The notes beneath the pieces were generated by a model. The model was not told the DNA's origin and did not search any database. It saw only the letters and a program-made list of their open reading frames with translations. Positions 1 through 5,003 of a stretch of DNA of 5,003 bases are shown piece by piece. Source of the DNA: an uncultured Solobacterium sp. (GTDB lineage Bacteria; Bacillota_I; Bacilli_A; Erysipelotrichales; Erysipelotrichaceae); NCBI GenBank assembly GCA_905235315.1, contig CAJOLG010000224.1:1-5003 (forward strand), in the 5' to 3' direction. A program made the position numbers and the translations under genes. Position 1 is the stretch's first letter; each line of letters begins with the position of its first letter.

Positions 1-2352
1 ATGACAAAAACAGCCACGTATAAATTTGAGATTAAAGACATCGACTGCGCAGACTGCGCCGCAAAACTGGAAGGAAAGATCGCACAGCTGGAAGGGATTT
101 CCAATGTATCGCTGAACTTTCTGAAGAATTCGCTTGTCTATGACTGCGATCATGACAAGGGGAAAGAGATGGAAGAAGCAGTCCGTGCCCTGATCGCAAA
201 GGAAGAGCCGGACGCAGTGCTGACCGCCAAGGGGCATACACATCATCATCATGATGAACACGATCATGAACATCATGCGGCGAAATCCATGCACGCAGAC
301 ACTGCAGAACACCCGGGCCATCTGAAACTGCGGATTGAAAATGTTGACTGTGCGGACTGCGCAGCAGAACTGGAAGAGAAGATTGCGAAACTTGACGGTA
401 TCTCAAATGTCAGCTTCAGCTTTATCAGCAGCACGCTTACCTATGACAGCGAAGCTCCTGCAGAAGCGGAAACTGCGATACGTGAACTCGTCGCGGCGGA
501 AGAGCCGGACGCAATTGTGTCACGCTTTGAATCCCGCTCCGGGAAGGAGCCGGAAGAGAAAAAAGATATCATGCCGTTACGCCTCGCCTTCGGAGGAATG
601 CTGTTTTTGTTCGGTCTGTTCCTGGAAGGGGCATCGCAGGTATATGTGGAACTCGCGGCGTATCTGGTGCTCGGCTATGATGTTCTCTATAAAGCAGTAC
701 GCGGAATCGGCCGCGGCCAGGTATTCGATGAACATTTCCTGATGAGTATTGCGACCATTGCGGCGATGTATCTCAGAGATTTCCGGGAAGCTGCCGGTGT
801 CATGCTGTTTTATCAGATCGGCGAATACTTCCAGGACCGTGCAGTTGATAATTCCCGCCGTTCCATCGGTGAGCTGATGGATATCCGTCCGGATTCTGCG
901 AATGTAAAGCGCGGGGATTCCTGGGTTCAGGTTTATCCGGAGGATGTGCAGGTTGGTGATACCATTCTGGTCAAACCCGGAGAGCGGATTCCGCTCGACG
1001 GTGTTGTTCTGCGTGGTTCCTCTTCGCTGAATACCGCATCGCTGACCGGGGAATCCAGGCTTCGTGATGTGGATGAAGGAGACGAGGTTATCAGCGGATC
1101 GGTAAATGAAAACGGTCTTTTGGAGATCGAGGTATCCAAACCGTACGGAGAAAGTACGGTTGCCCGGATTCTGGATCTTGTGGAGAACCAGGATTCCCGG
1201 AAGGCAAACGCAGAGCAGTTTATCACCAAGTTCTCACGTGTTTATACCCCTGCGGTTGTGTTCTCTGCCATTGCGGTCGCGATTATTGTGACGATTGTCA
1301 AAGGTGATCTTAATTTCCTGGTTATCTCCTGTCCGTGTGCGCTTGTTATTTCGGTTCCCCTGTCCTTCTTTGCGGGAATCGGCGGTCTTTCCAAACAGGG
1401 CATTCTGGTGAAAGGCGCCAACATGATAGAGCCTCTCGCAAAGGCAAAAACAGCCGTTCTTGATAAGACCGGCACACTGACACAGGGCGTCTTTGAAGTG
1501 AGTGAAGTCCGCACATCCGGAAACCGGCAGGACGTTCTTATCGATGCGGCATATGCCGAAGCATCATCCAATCATCCGATTGCGGCAGGCATTCGCGCTG
1601 CCTGCGAAACAGAGCCGGATACTTCAGCTATCCGCGAGGTCAGTGAAATTGCCGGACGCGGTGTAAAGGTGAAAGTCAATGAGGACGTGATTCTTGCGGG
1701 CAACCGGCGGATGATGGAAGATGCGGGAATCACATGCCCACAGGAAGACAGTCTCGGAACACTTGTATATGTCGCAAAGAATGGTTCGTATGAAGGCTGT
1801 ATCATACTGGAAGACAAACTGAAAGACGATGCGGCTGAAGCCATCCGCAGACTGAAGAGCGGCGGGCTTCGCACGGTCATCGTATCCGGCGATAATCCGA
1901 AGATCGCAGAGAAAGCAGGCCGGCAGCTTCAGGTGGATGAAGTGCACGGCGGCTGTATGCCGGAAGACAAAGTGAACTTTGTGAATGAATACCGGAAGGA
2001 CGGAATCACGGTATTCGCGGGGGATGGGGTCAATGATGCCCCGGTGCTTGCGGCCGCAGACATCGGCTTTGCGATGGGCGCACTCGGAAGCGATGCGGCA
2101 ATCGAAGCGGCAGACGTTGTCATCATGGATGACCGGCCGACCGGCCTGACGACAACGATTCTGGGTGCCCAGAAGATCCTTCGGGTTGTGAACCAGAATA
2201 TCTACGGCGCAATCGGGGTTAAGATTCTGACCCTGATCCTGAGTGCATTCGGTATCGCGAACATGTGGTGGGCAATTTTCGCAGATACCGGTGTGGCAAT
2301 GCTGTGTGTGGTGAATTCCATGCGTCTTTTGAACCTTGGAAAAAACAAATAA
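1..2352 (+). CDS. zntA: Zn2+/Cd2+/Pb2+-exporting P1B-type ATPase with two heavy-metal-associated domains
   Basis: The 783-residue protein is an inner-membrane pump that exports divalent soft metals by ATP hydrolysis. Two N-terminal heavy-metal-associated domains carry DCADC motifs (Cys16/Cys19 and Cys117/Cys120). Between them lies a linker with 12 His in residues 79-107. Membrane helices start near residue 194. The actuator TGES is at 349-352, the transmembrane CPC metal site at 444-446, DKTGT at 488-492 (Asp488 is phosphorylated), the nucleotide-binding HP pair at 525-526, and GDGVND at 674-679. Lys741 and Asp762 in the last two helices have the same 21-residue spacing as Lys693/Asp714 of E. 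coli ZntA, the mark of the Zn/Cd/Pb subgroup rather than copper pumps. All catalytic motifs are intact. The ATG is the first base of the window, so the ribosome binding site and promoter are unseen and a slightly longer N-terminus cannot be excluded. zntA and cadA are both used for this family; exact metal preference is inferred. Confidence 0.96.
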   Translation: MTKTATYKFEIKDIDCADCAAKLEGKIAQLEGISNVSLNFLKNSLVYDCDHDKGKEMEEAVRALIAKEEPDAVLTAKGHTHHHHDEHDHEHHAAKSMHADTAEHPGHLKLRIENVDCADCAAELEEKIAKLDGISNVSFSFISSTLTYDSEAPAEAETAIRELVAAEEPDAIVSRFESRSGKEPEEKKDIMPLRLAFGGMLFLFGLFLEGASQVYVELAAYLVLGYDVLYKAVRGIGRGQVFDEHFLMSIATIAAMYLRDFREAAGVMLFYQIGEYFQDRAVDNSRRSIGELMDIRPDSANVKRGDSWVQVYPEDVQVGDTILVKPGERIPLDGVVLRGSSSLNTASLTGESRLRDVDEGDEVISGSVNENGLLEIEVSKPYGESTVARILDLVENQDSRKANAEQFITKFSRVYTPAVVFSAIAVAIIVTIVKGDLNFLVISCPCALVISVPLSFFAGIGGLSKQGILVKGANMIEPLAKAKTAVLDKTGTLTQGVFEVSEVRTSGNRQDVLIDAAYAEASSNHPIAAGIRAACETEPDTSAIREVSEIAGRGVKVKVNEDVILAGNRRMMEDAGITCPQEDSLGTLVYVAKNGSYEGCIILEDKLKDDAAEAIRRLKSGGLRTVIVSGDNPKIAEKAGRQLQVDEVHGGCMPEDKVNFVNEYRKDGITVFAGDGVNDAPVLAAADIGFAMGALGSDAAIEAADVVIMDDRPTGLTTTILGAQKILRVVNQNIYGAIGVKILTLILSAFGIANMWWAIFADTGVAMLCVVNSMRLLNLGKNK

Positions 2353-2363
2353 CAGAATCGGAT

Positions 2364-2403
2364 ACCGGCGGCCGCGGAACTCACCGCAGCTGCCGGTTTT
2401 ATT
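2364..2403 (+). terminator. Rho-independent terminator after the metal ATPase gene
   Basis: A 14-position stem (2364-2377 with 2384-2397) contains one G-U pair and one C-A mismatch. It closes a six-base loop, AACTCA, and runs into TTTTATT. It begins 12 bases after the ATPase stop codon and should separate that gene from the carboxypeptidase gene, which therefore needs its own promoter. Confidence 0.88.
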
Positions 2404-2447
2404 CTGCCCTGCAGGATTCGGTTCATCTTTTGCGGAGGAGAAGCGGA

Positions 2448-2456
2448 TGGTAAAAT
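2448..2456 (+). promoter_or_regulatory. Candidate extended -10 promoter for the carboxypeptidase gene
   Basis: TGG-TAAAAT at 2448-2456 fits a Gram-positive extended -10 element, and a perfect TATAAT overlaps it at 2456-2461. No good -35 is present: TTGCGG at 2430-2435 is 15 bases from TAAAAT and 20 from TATAAT. It lies just after a strong terminator, where a promoter is needed. If used, transcription starts near 2463-2468, downstream of the possible ATG at 2447. That would make the ATG at 2498 the translation start. Confidence 0.5.
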
Positions 2457-2497
2457 ATAATGCGGCCGGGAGAACATTGTTTTTCCCGGAAGAAAGA

Positions 2498-3691
2498 ATG
2501 AACGAAATGACTGTGATCAGAAAATGTACAGCAGTGCTGGTTTCCCTGATGACGCTGGTTACCCCGGTGCTTGCCGAAGAGACTCCGACTATGGATCCGC
2601 AGGAAACCGAGGAGCCGGAAGAAGAGGTTTATGCCGTTGATCTTGAGACCGATTATGCGGTCCTGATTGAGCTGGGAAGCGGTGCGGTGCTGTTTGAAAA
2701 ACAGGGAGATGAACCGGGAGATCCGGCATCGCTTGTAAAAATCATGACCGTACTTCTGGCTGCGGAACAGCTTCCGGACGAAGATAATCTGACAATGTCC
2801 TCCGCTGCGTTTCAGAGTTACAGCCACGATCAGGGAGTGCTGTGGATCCAGCAGGGCGAAACGCTCAGCGTAAAAGACTGTGAATATGCCTCCATGCTGG
2901 CAAGCGCCAATGATACGTGCGCGATGCTGGCGGAAGGAGCGGCAGGAGATATCCCATCTTTTGTGAAGAAGATGAATGAGCGGGCATCGGAAATCGGACT
3001 CCGGAATACCCATTTTGAAAACCCGTTTGGGACCTCCGCGGCCGGACAGTATTCCACGGCGTATGATCTTGCGCTTCTGACACGAGCCGCAATGAAAAAC
3101 AATCGCTTTCAAACGATCTTCGGCGCATCCTCCTATACGCTGAATCCGACGAATATGCAGCCGCAGAGCAGACCGATCGCAAATGACTGCGAACTGCTGC
3201 GCAGCGGCGCATATCAGTACGAAAACGCACTGGGCGGGAAAATCGGATCCACCCCGGCAAACGGATATGCCCTTGCGGCATGTGCCGAAAAAGGAGCGAC
3301 CGGACTGATTGCCGTTGTCATGCATGAAGGTACAGCTGAAGCTGCATACAGAGATGTTGAAGCGCTGTTTGAATTTGGATTTGAAAATGCGCAGACCATC
3401 ACAATCACGCCGGAAGATATCGGCACCAGAACCGTTACGGTAAACGAAGGCAAGCGGCATGTGGCGGATGTCGTGTTCTCCGCTGACAGCAGTTTCAGTA
3501 TCCTGATGCCGAAAGGAATGGATGCGGAACGGATTACATCGGAAATCGTGGTACAGAACGAAAACTCCACCGATCCGGAACGGATTACCGCAAATGTGGT
3601 ATTCCTGCTTGACGGAGAAGAGGTCGACAGTGCTCCGCTTACCGCAACGATTATTCGTGAACCGGAAAAAGAACCGCTGAATTATTTTTGA
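2498..3691 (+). CDS. dacA: D-alanyl-D-alanine carboxypeptidase (PBP5/DacA type, peptidase S11), C-terminal anchor frameshifted off
   Basis: This exported serine peptidase removes the terminal D-Ala from peptidoglycan stem peptides and so limits cross-linking. From the ATG at 2498 (397 residues) a standard signal peptide ends near residue 26 (VLA before EE). The S11 domain follows with SLVK at 78-81 (Ser78 nucleophile, Lys81), SAN at 136-138 and KIG at 248-250, where the family normally has KTG. A beta-rich PBP5 C-terminal domain covers about 295-390. The start is uncertain. ATG 2447 has the stronger Shine-Dalgarno (GGAGGAG at 2434-2440, six-base spacing) and gives 414 residues. ATG 2498 has GGAAG at 2488-2492, gives a normal signal peptide and lies downstream of the candidate promoter, so I prefer it. 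The frame stops at 3691 just before an out-of-frame membrane anchor at 3690-3797. Restored, the protein would have 432 residues (449 from 2447). The family call is secure; the exact gene symbol is less so. Confidence 0.92.
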   Translation: MNEMTVIRKCTAVLVSLMTLVTPVLAEETPTMDPQETEEPEEEVYAVDLETDYAVLIELGSGAVLFEKQGDEPGDPASLVKIMTVLLAAEQLPDEDNLTMSSAAFQSYSHDQGVLWIQQGETLSVKDCEYASMLASANDTCAMLAEGAAGDIPSFVKKMNERASEIGLRNTHFENPFGTSAAGQYSTAYDLALLTRAAMKNNRFQTIFGASSYTLNPTNMQPQSRPIANDCELLRSGAYQYENALGGKIGSTPANGYALAACAEKGATGLIAVVMHEGTAEAAYRDVEALFEFGFENAQTITITPEDIGTRTVTVNEGKRHVADVVFSADSSFSILMPKGMDAERITSEIVVQNENSTDPERITANVVFLLDGEEVDSAPLTATIIREPEKEPLNYF

Positions 3692-3797
3692 ACTGGCACA
3701 GAAAGCGTTTGATATCGTCAGTGTTGCGCTGCTCGCATTTGTGGTGCTGCGGCCGGCGGCGAGGTTTATTTTTCACAGACTCCAGCCTCCGAAATAA
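3690..3797 (+). pseudogene. Displaced C-terminal membrane anchor of the carboxypeptidase (+1 frame)
   Basis: Directly after the carboxypeptidase stop, the next frame encodes 35 residues ending at TAA 3795-3797. They begin ELAQKAFDIVSVALLAF, continue through a hydrophobic helix (VSVALLAFVVL) and finish with Arg/Lys/His-rich residues. A short C-terminal membrane helix with a positive tail is typical of PBP5-type carboxypeptidases. Deleting one T from the five-T run at 3685-3689 joins it in frame to the upstream domain as NYF-ELAQ. It has no start codon or ribosome binding site of its own, so it is the lost 3' end of the same gene rather than a separate one. Confidence 0.82.
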
Positions 3798-3841
3798 CGG
3801 ATGGGAAACAGAAAAAAATCTGTGTGAAATTTGTGTGATTG

Positions 3842-3870
3842 TTGGGAATTCGGAAAAGGAATGGTAAACT
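3842..3870 (+). promoter_or_regulatory. Sigma-A-type promoter for the YvlD-like/flavodoxin unit
   Basis: TTGGGA at 3842-3847 matches the -35 consensus at four of six positions. A 17-base spacer leads to an extended -10, TGG-TAAACT, at 3862-3870 (TAAACT at 3865-3870). Transcription should start near 3876-3878, only a few bases before the ATG at 3880. It is the only plausible promoter between the carboxypeptidase and the next gene. Confidence 0.65.
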
Positions 3871-3879
3871 TATTGGCGT

Positions 3880-4213
3880 ATGGTAAAGTTTTTTGAACTG
3901 TGGATTATCAACGCATTATCGTTATGGGTCATTGATCAGTTTTCAACGTCCGTAACCTTTGCGGGGTTTACGGCGAACAGCGCTCGTACTTACGATACTT
4001 AATCAGACGATACGTCCGCTTCTGCGGGTAATATCCGTTCCTTTGAATATTGTGACTCTCGGATTGTTTTCGTTTGTCATCAACGGTCTTGTTCTCTGGG
4101 CCTCCTTCCGTTTCAGTGACGGATCAGTTATCAGCTCATTCGGTGCGGCGATTTGGATTTCAATCCTGCTCGCATTGTTAAACGGCCTGTTTGAAAAACT
4201 GTTTGATAAGTAA
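3880..4213 (+). pseudogene. YvlD-like small membrane protein (Phage_holin_4_2 family), split by a +1 frameshift
   Basis: The 5' part starts at ATG 3880 and reads MVKFFELWIINALSLWVIDQF, a typical first helix of this family, but stops at TAA 4000-4002 after 40 residues. The 3' part, in the next frame to 4213, holds the rest: ALVLTILNQTIRPLL, then PLNIVTLGLFSFVINGLVLW and a final helix. Joined, the protein would have about 110 residues and four hydrophobic segments, close to the normal family length. Frame 2 opens at 3956 (after TAA 3953-3955) and frame 1 closes at 4002, so the shift lies at 3956-3999. An extra G in the GGGG at 3963-3966 would explain it. Reading the 3' part alone from TTG 3959 would lose the first helix and has no ribosome binding site. 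These proteins are widespread in Bacillota; the YvlD branch has no settled biochemical role, and the holin name reflects only distant similarity. The start has no Shine-Dalgarno. Confidence 0.8.
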
Positions 4214-4237
4214 TGAATAGGAAATCAACGGTATAGT

Positions 4238-4666
4238 ATGACAGTAATTAATGTGATTTATCAGTCGCGCGGCGGCAATACGCAGAAGGTCGCCGAAGCG
4301 ATTGCGGAACAGTGCGGCGTCGAGGCCGTAAATATTGTGGAACCCCACAATATCTCAGGGTCTGACCTGCTGTTTGTCGGAATGGGCATCTACGCCGGCA
4401 AACCGGACAGTTCCCTGCTGGATTATCTGGACCAGCTGCCGGTGAACGCCATCAAGGGCGCGGCTGTTTTCAGCACGAGCGCAGCCGGGGTTGACCATAT
4501 GGAGCTTGCGGTAAATCTCCTGGAACATAAAGGCATTACGGTTTATCCGAAACACCTTGTACTGAAGGGAAGGTTTCTCCTGATGAATAAGGGAAAGCCG
4601 GGGCCGGAGGAAATCGCGCAGGCAAAGGGGTTCGCAGACGAAGTGCTCGGTGCCTTCAATTACTGA
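4238..4666 (+). CDS. Short flavodoxin-like (FMN-binding) protein
   Basis: The 142-residue protein is a probable cytoplasmic FMN-dependent electron carrier or small flavin reductase; partner and substrate cannot be told from the sequence. Residues 3-8 form the first strand, followed by the phosphate-binding loop SRGGNT (10-15), which matches the flavodoxin (S/T)xxGNT signature, and a helix. A second strand and loop, LLFVGMGIYAGKPD, lies near 44-57. A third segment, GAAVFSTSAAG, is followed by the helix ELAVNLLEHKG. The length fits short-chain flavodoxins. The gene begins 24 bases after the YvlD-like gene with no terminator between them, so the two are probably one transcript. The ribosome binding site is weak: AGGAAA at 4219-4224 lies 13 bases from the ATG, longer than ideal. 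No other in-frame start fits better, because the ATG precedes the first strand directly. Confidence 0.87.
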   Translation: MTVINVIYQSRGGNTQKVAEAIAEQCGVEAVNIVEPHNISGSDLLFVGMGIYAGKPDSSLLDYLDQLPVNAIKGAAVFSTSAAGVDHMELAVNLLEHKGITVYPKHLVLKGRFLLMNKGKPGPEEIAQAKGFADEVLGAFNY

Positions 4667-4693
4667 CGGAGCGCAGTTTGCGGGAATAAAAAA

Positions 4694-4710
4694 CTGCCCG
4701 GACCGGGCAG
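4694..4710 (-). terminator. Second minus-strand terminator for the DtxR-type regulator gene
   Basis: CTGCCCGG/CCGGGCAG forms a nearly perfect GC-rich hairpin around a short centre. On the minus strand it is followed by six T (complement of A at 4688-4693). On the plus strand it is followed by ACTTAAAT, so it is a poor plus-strand terminator. It lies 24 bases beyond the bidirectional hairpin and would act as a backup for transcripts leaving the regulator gene. Confidence 0.72.
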
Positions 4711-4724
4711 ACTTAAATGAAATC

Positions 4725-4764
4725 AAAAAAATGGAGCAGTCAGAGAGACTGCTCGCATTTTTTT
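4725..4764. terminator. Bidirectional Rho-independent terminator between the convergent genes
   Basis: An eight-base-pair perfect stem (GAGCAGTC at 4734-4741 with GACTGCTC at 4747-4754) closes the loop AGAGA. It is flanked by A7 at 4725-4731 and T7 at 4758-4764, so both strands give a hairpin followed by a T tract. It would stop the flavodoxin transcript on plus and the regulator transcript on minus. Its right half overlaps the last codons of the regulator gene, whose stop codon is at 4740-4742. Confidence 0.87.
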
Positions 4765-5003
4765 AATGCTTCAAAGGTTTCCGGACTCAAATCGTGTTCG
4801 ACCTTGCATGCATCTTTTGCGGCAATATCTTTGGGAATTCCGAGTTTCGTGAACAGAGATGTCAGAATACGATGACGTTCGTAAATGCGCTCTGCGATTT
4901 CCTTTCCGGGTTCAAGCAGTGTGATTTCTCCGTTCTTTTCCATTGTGATATATCCGTTCTCGCGGAATTTCTTCATTGCGATACTGACACTTGCTTTGGA
5001 GAA
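4740..5003 (-). CDS. DtxR/MntR-family metal-dependent transcriptional repressor, N-terminus cut by window edge
   Basis: The visible 87 residues are the C-terminal part of an iron/manganese-responsive repressor; the N-terminus lies beyond base 5003. The frame stays open to the edge (FSKASVSIA precedes the internal Met at 4974-4976), so that Met is not the start. The fragment covers the end of the winged helix (ASVSIAMKKFRENGYI, then a wing with EKNGEITLLEPG) and the dimerisation and metal-binding helices. Candidate metal ligands are the His of ERHRIL (4872-4874) and the Cys, Glu and His of CKVEH (4806-4808, 4797-4799, 4794-4796). These align with His77, Glu99, Glu102 and His103 of B. subtilis MntR, and with the CxxEH motif of DtxR. 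No SH3-like third domain follows, so it is of the short MntR type. Its targets are not visible; control of the metal ATPase is possible but unsupported. Confidence 0.92.
   Translation of the reverse strand, partial: FSKASVSIAMKKFRENGYITMEKNGEITLLEPGKEIAERIYERHRILTSLFTKLGIPKDIAAKDACKVEHDLSPETFEALKKCEQSL

Noticed and set aside
32..406. Minus-strand and alternative-frame open frames within the ATPase gene (for example 32-406 minus and 335-742 plus)
   Set aside because: They are shadows of the real frame: no domains, no ribosome binding sites, and composition that mirrors the ATPase codons.
2423..3460. A 345-codon open frame on the minus strand opposite the carboxypeptidase gene
   Set aside because: It is Arg/Cys/His-rich low-quality protein with no recognisable domain, and lies entirely antisense to a gene with clear catalytic motifs.
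3808..3823. Hairpin ACAGA-A6-TCTGT after the carboxypeptidase gene as a terminator
   Set aside because: The stem is only five weak base pairs and no T tract follows on either strand.
3821..3840. Imperfect direct repeat TGTGTGAAAT / TTGTGTGATT just upstream of the promoter, as a regulator site
   Set aside because: One ten-base pair of AT-rich repeats is too little to claim an operator, though its position next to the -35 is noted.
3861..3896. Tiny open frame ATG 3861 to TGA 3894-3896, preceded by AAAGGA
   Set aside because: Eleven codons, Shine-Dalgarno directly abutting the ATG, and its start coincides with the promoter -10; probably chance.
3880..4213. Phage holin or prophage remnant
   Set aside because: The family name contains holin, but YvlD-like proteins are ordinary chromosomal genes and no lysin or other phage gene is present.
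4232..4237. TATAGT before the flavodoxin ATG as a -10 element
   Set aside because: It abuts the ATG, and the nearest -35-like TTGATA (4203-4208) is 23 bases away, too far; co-transcription with the upstream gene is simpler.
4355..4726. Minus-strand open frame opposite the flavodoxin-like gene
   Set aside because: It is antisense to a convincing flavodoxin fold, crosses the terminator region and has no family features.

Overview
The window reads as chromosomal DNA of a Gram-positive, probably anaerobic Bacillota. A class within it (perhaps Erysipelotrichia or Clostridia) is only a guess. The grounds are gene content, purine-rich ribosome binding sites, and extended -10 promoters of the TGG-TAAAAT type. 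Nothing here looks like a phage, a transposon, a CRISPR array or a new defence system. The interest lies in broken reading frames and in start and stop signals.

Layout: (1) 1-2352, plus strand, a P1B-2 zinc/cadmium/lead-exporting ATPase with two duplicated metal-binding domains joined by a His-rich linker, closed by a strong hairpin terminator at 2364-2403. (2) About 2447/2498-3691, plus strand, an exported D-alanyl-D-alanine carboxypeptidase (penicillin-binding protein 5 / DacA type). Its membrane anchor is still present at 3690-3797 but is out of frame by +1 after a run of five T. (3) 3880-4213, plus strand, a small YvlD-like membrane protein (Phage_holin_4_2 family), split by a second +1 frameshift between 3956 and 3999. 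A good promoter sits so close to its ATG that the mRNA would be nearly leaderless. (4) 4238-4666, plus strand, a short flavodoxin-like protein, probably co-transcribed with the YvlD-like gene. (5) 4740-5003, minus strand, the C-terminal part of a DtxR/MntR-type metal-dependent repressor that runs off the right edge. The two convergent units share a hairpin flanked by A7 and T7 that should terminate both strands, plus a second hairpin serving only the minus strand.

The genes do not form one pathway. The ATPase and the DtxR-type regulator both concern metal homeostasis, but they are 2.4 kb apart, convergent and separated by unrelated genes, so a direct regulatory link is only a possibility. Two +1 frameshifts within about 300 bases, each in a gene otherwise well preserved, point first to indel errors in the sequence. 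Real gene decay is the alternative, and reads over 3680-3695 and 3956-3999 would settle it.
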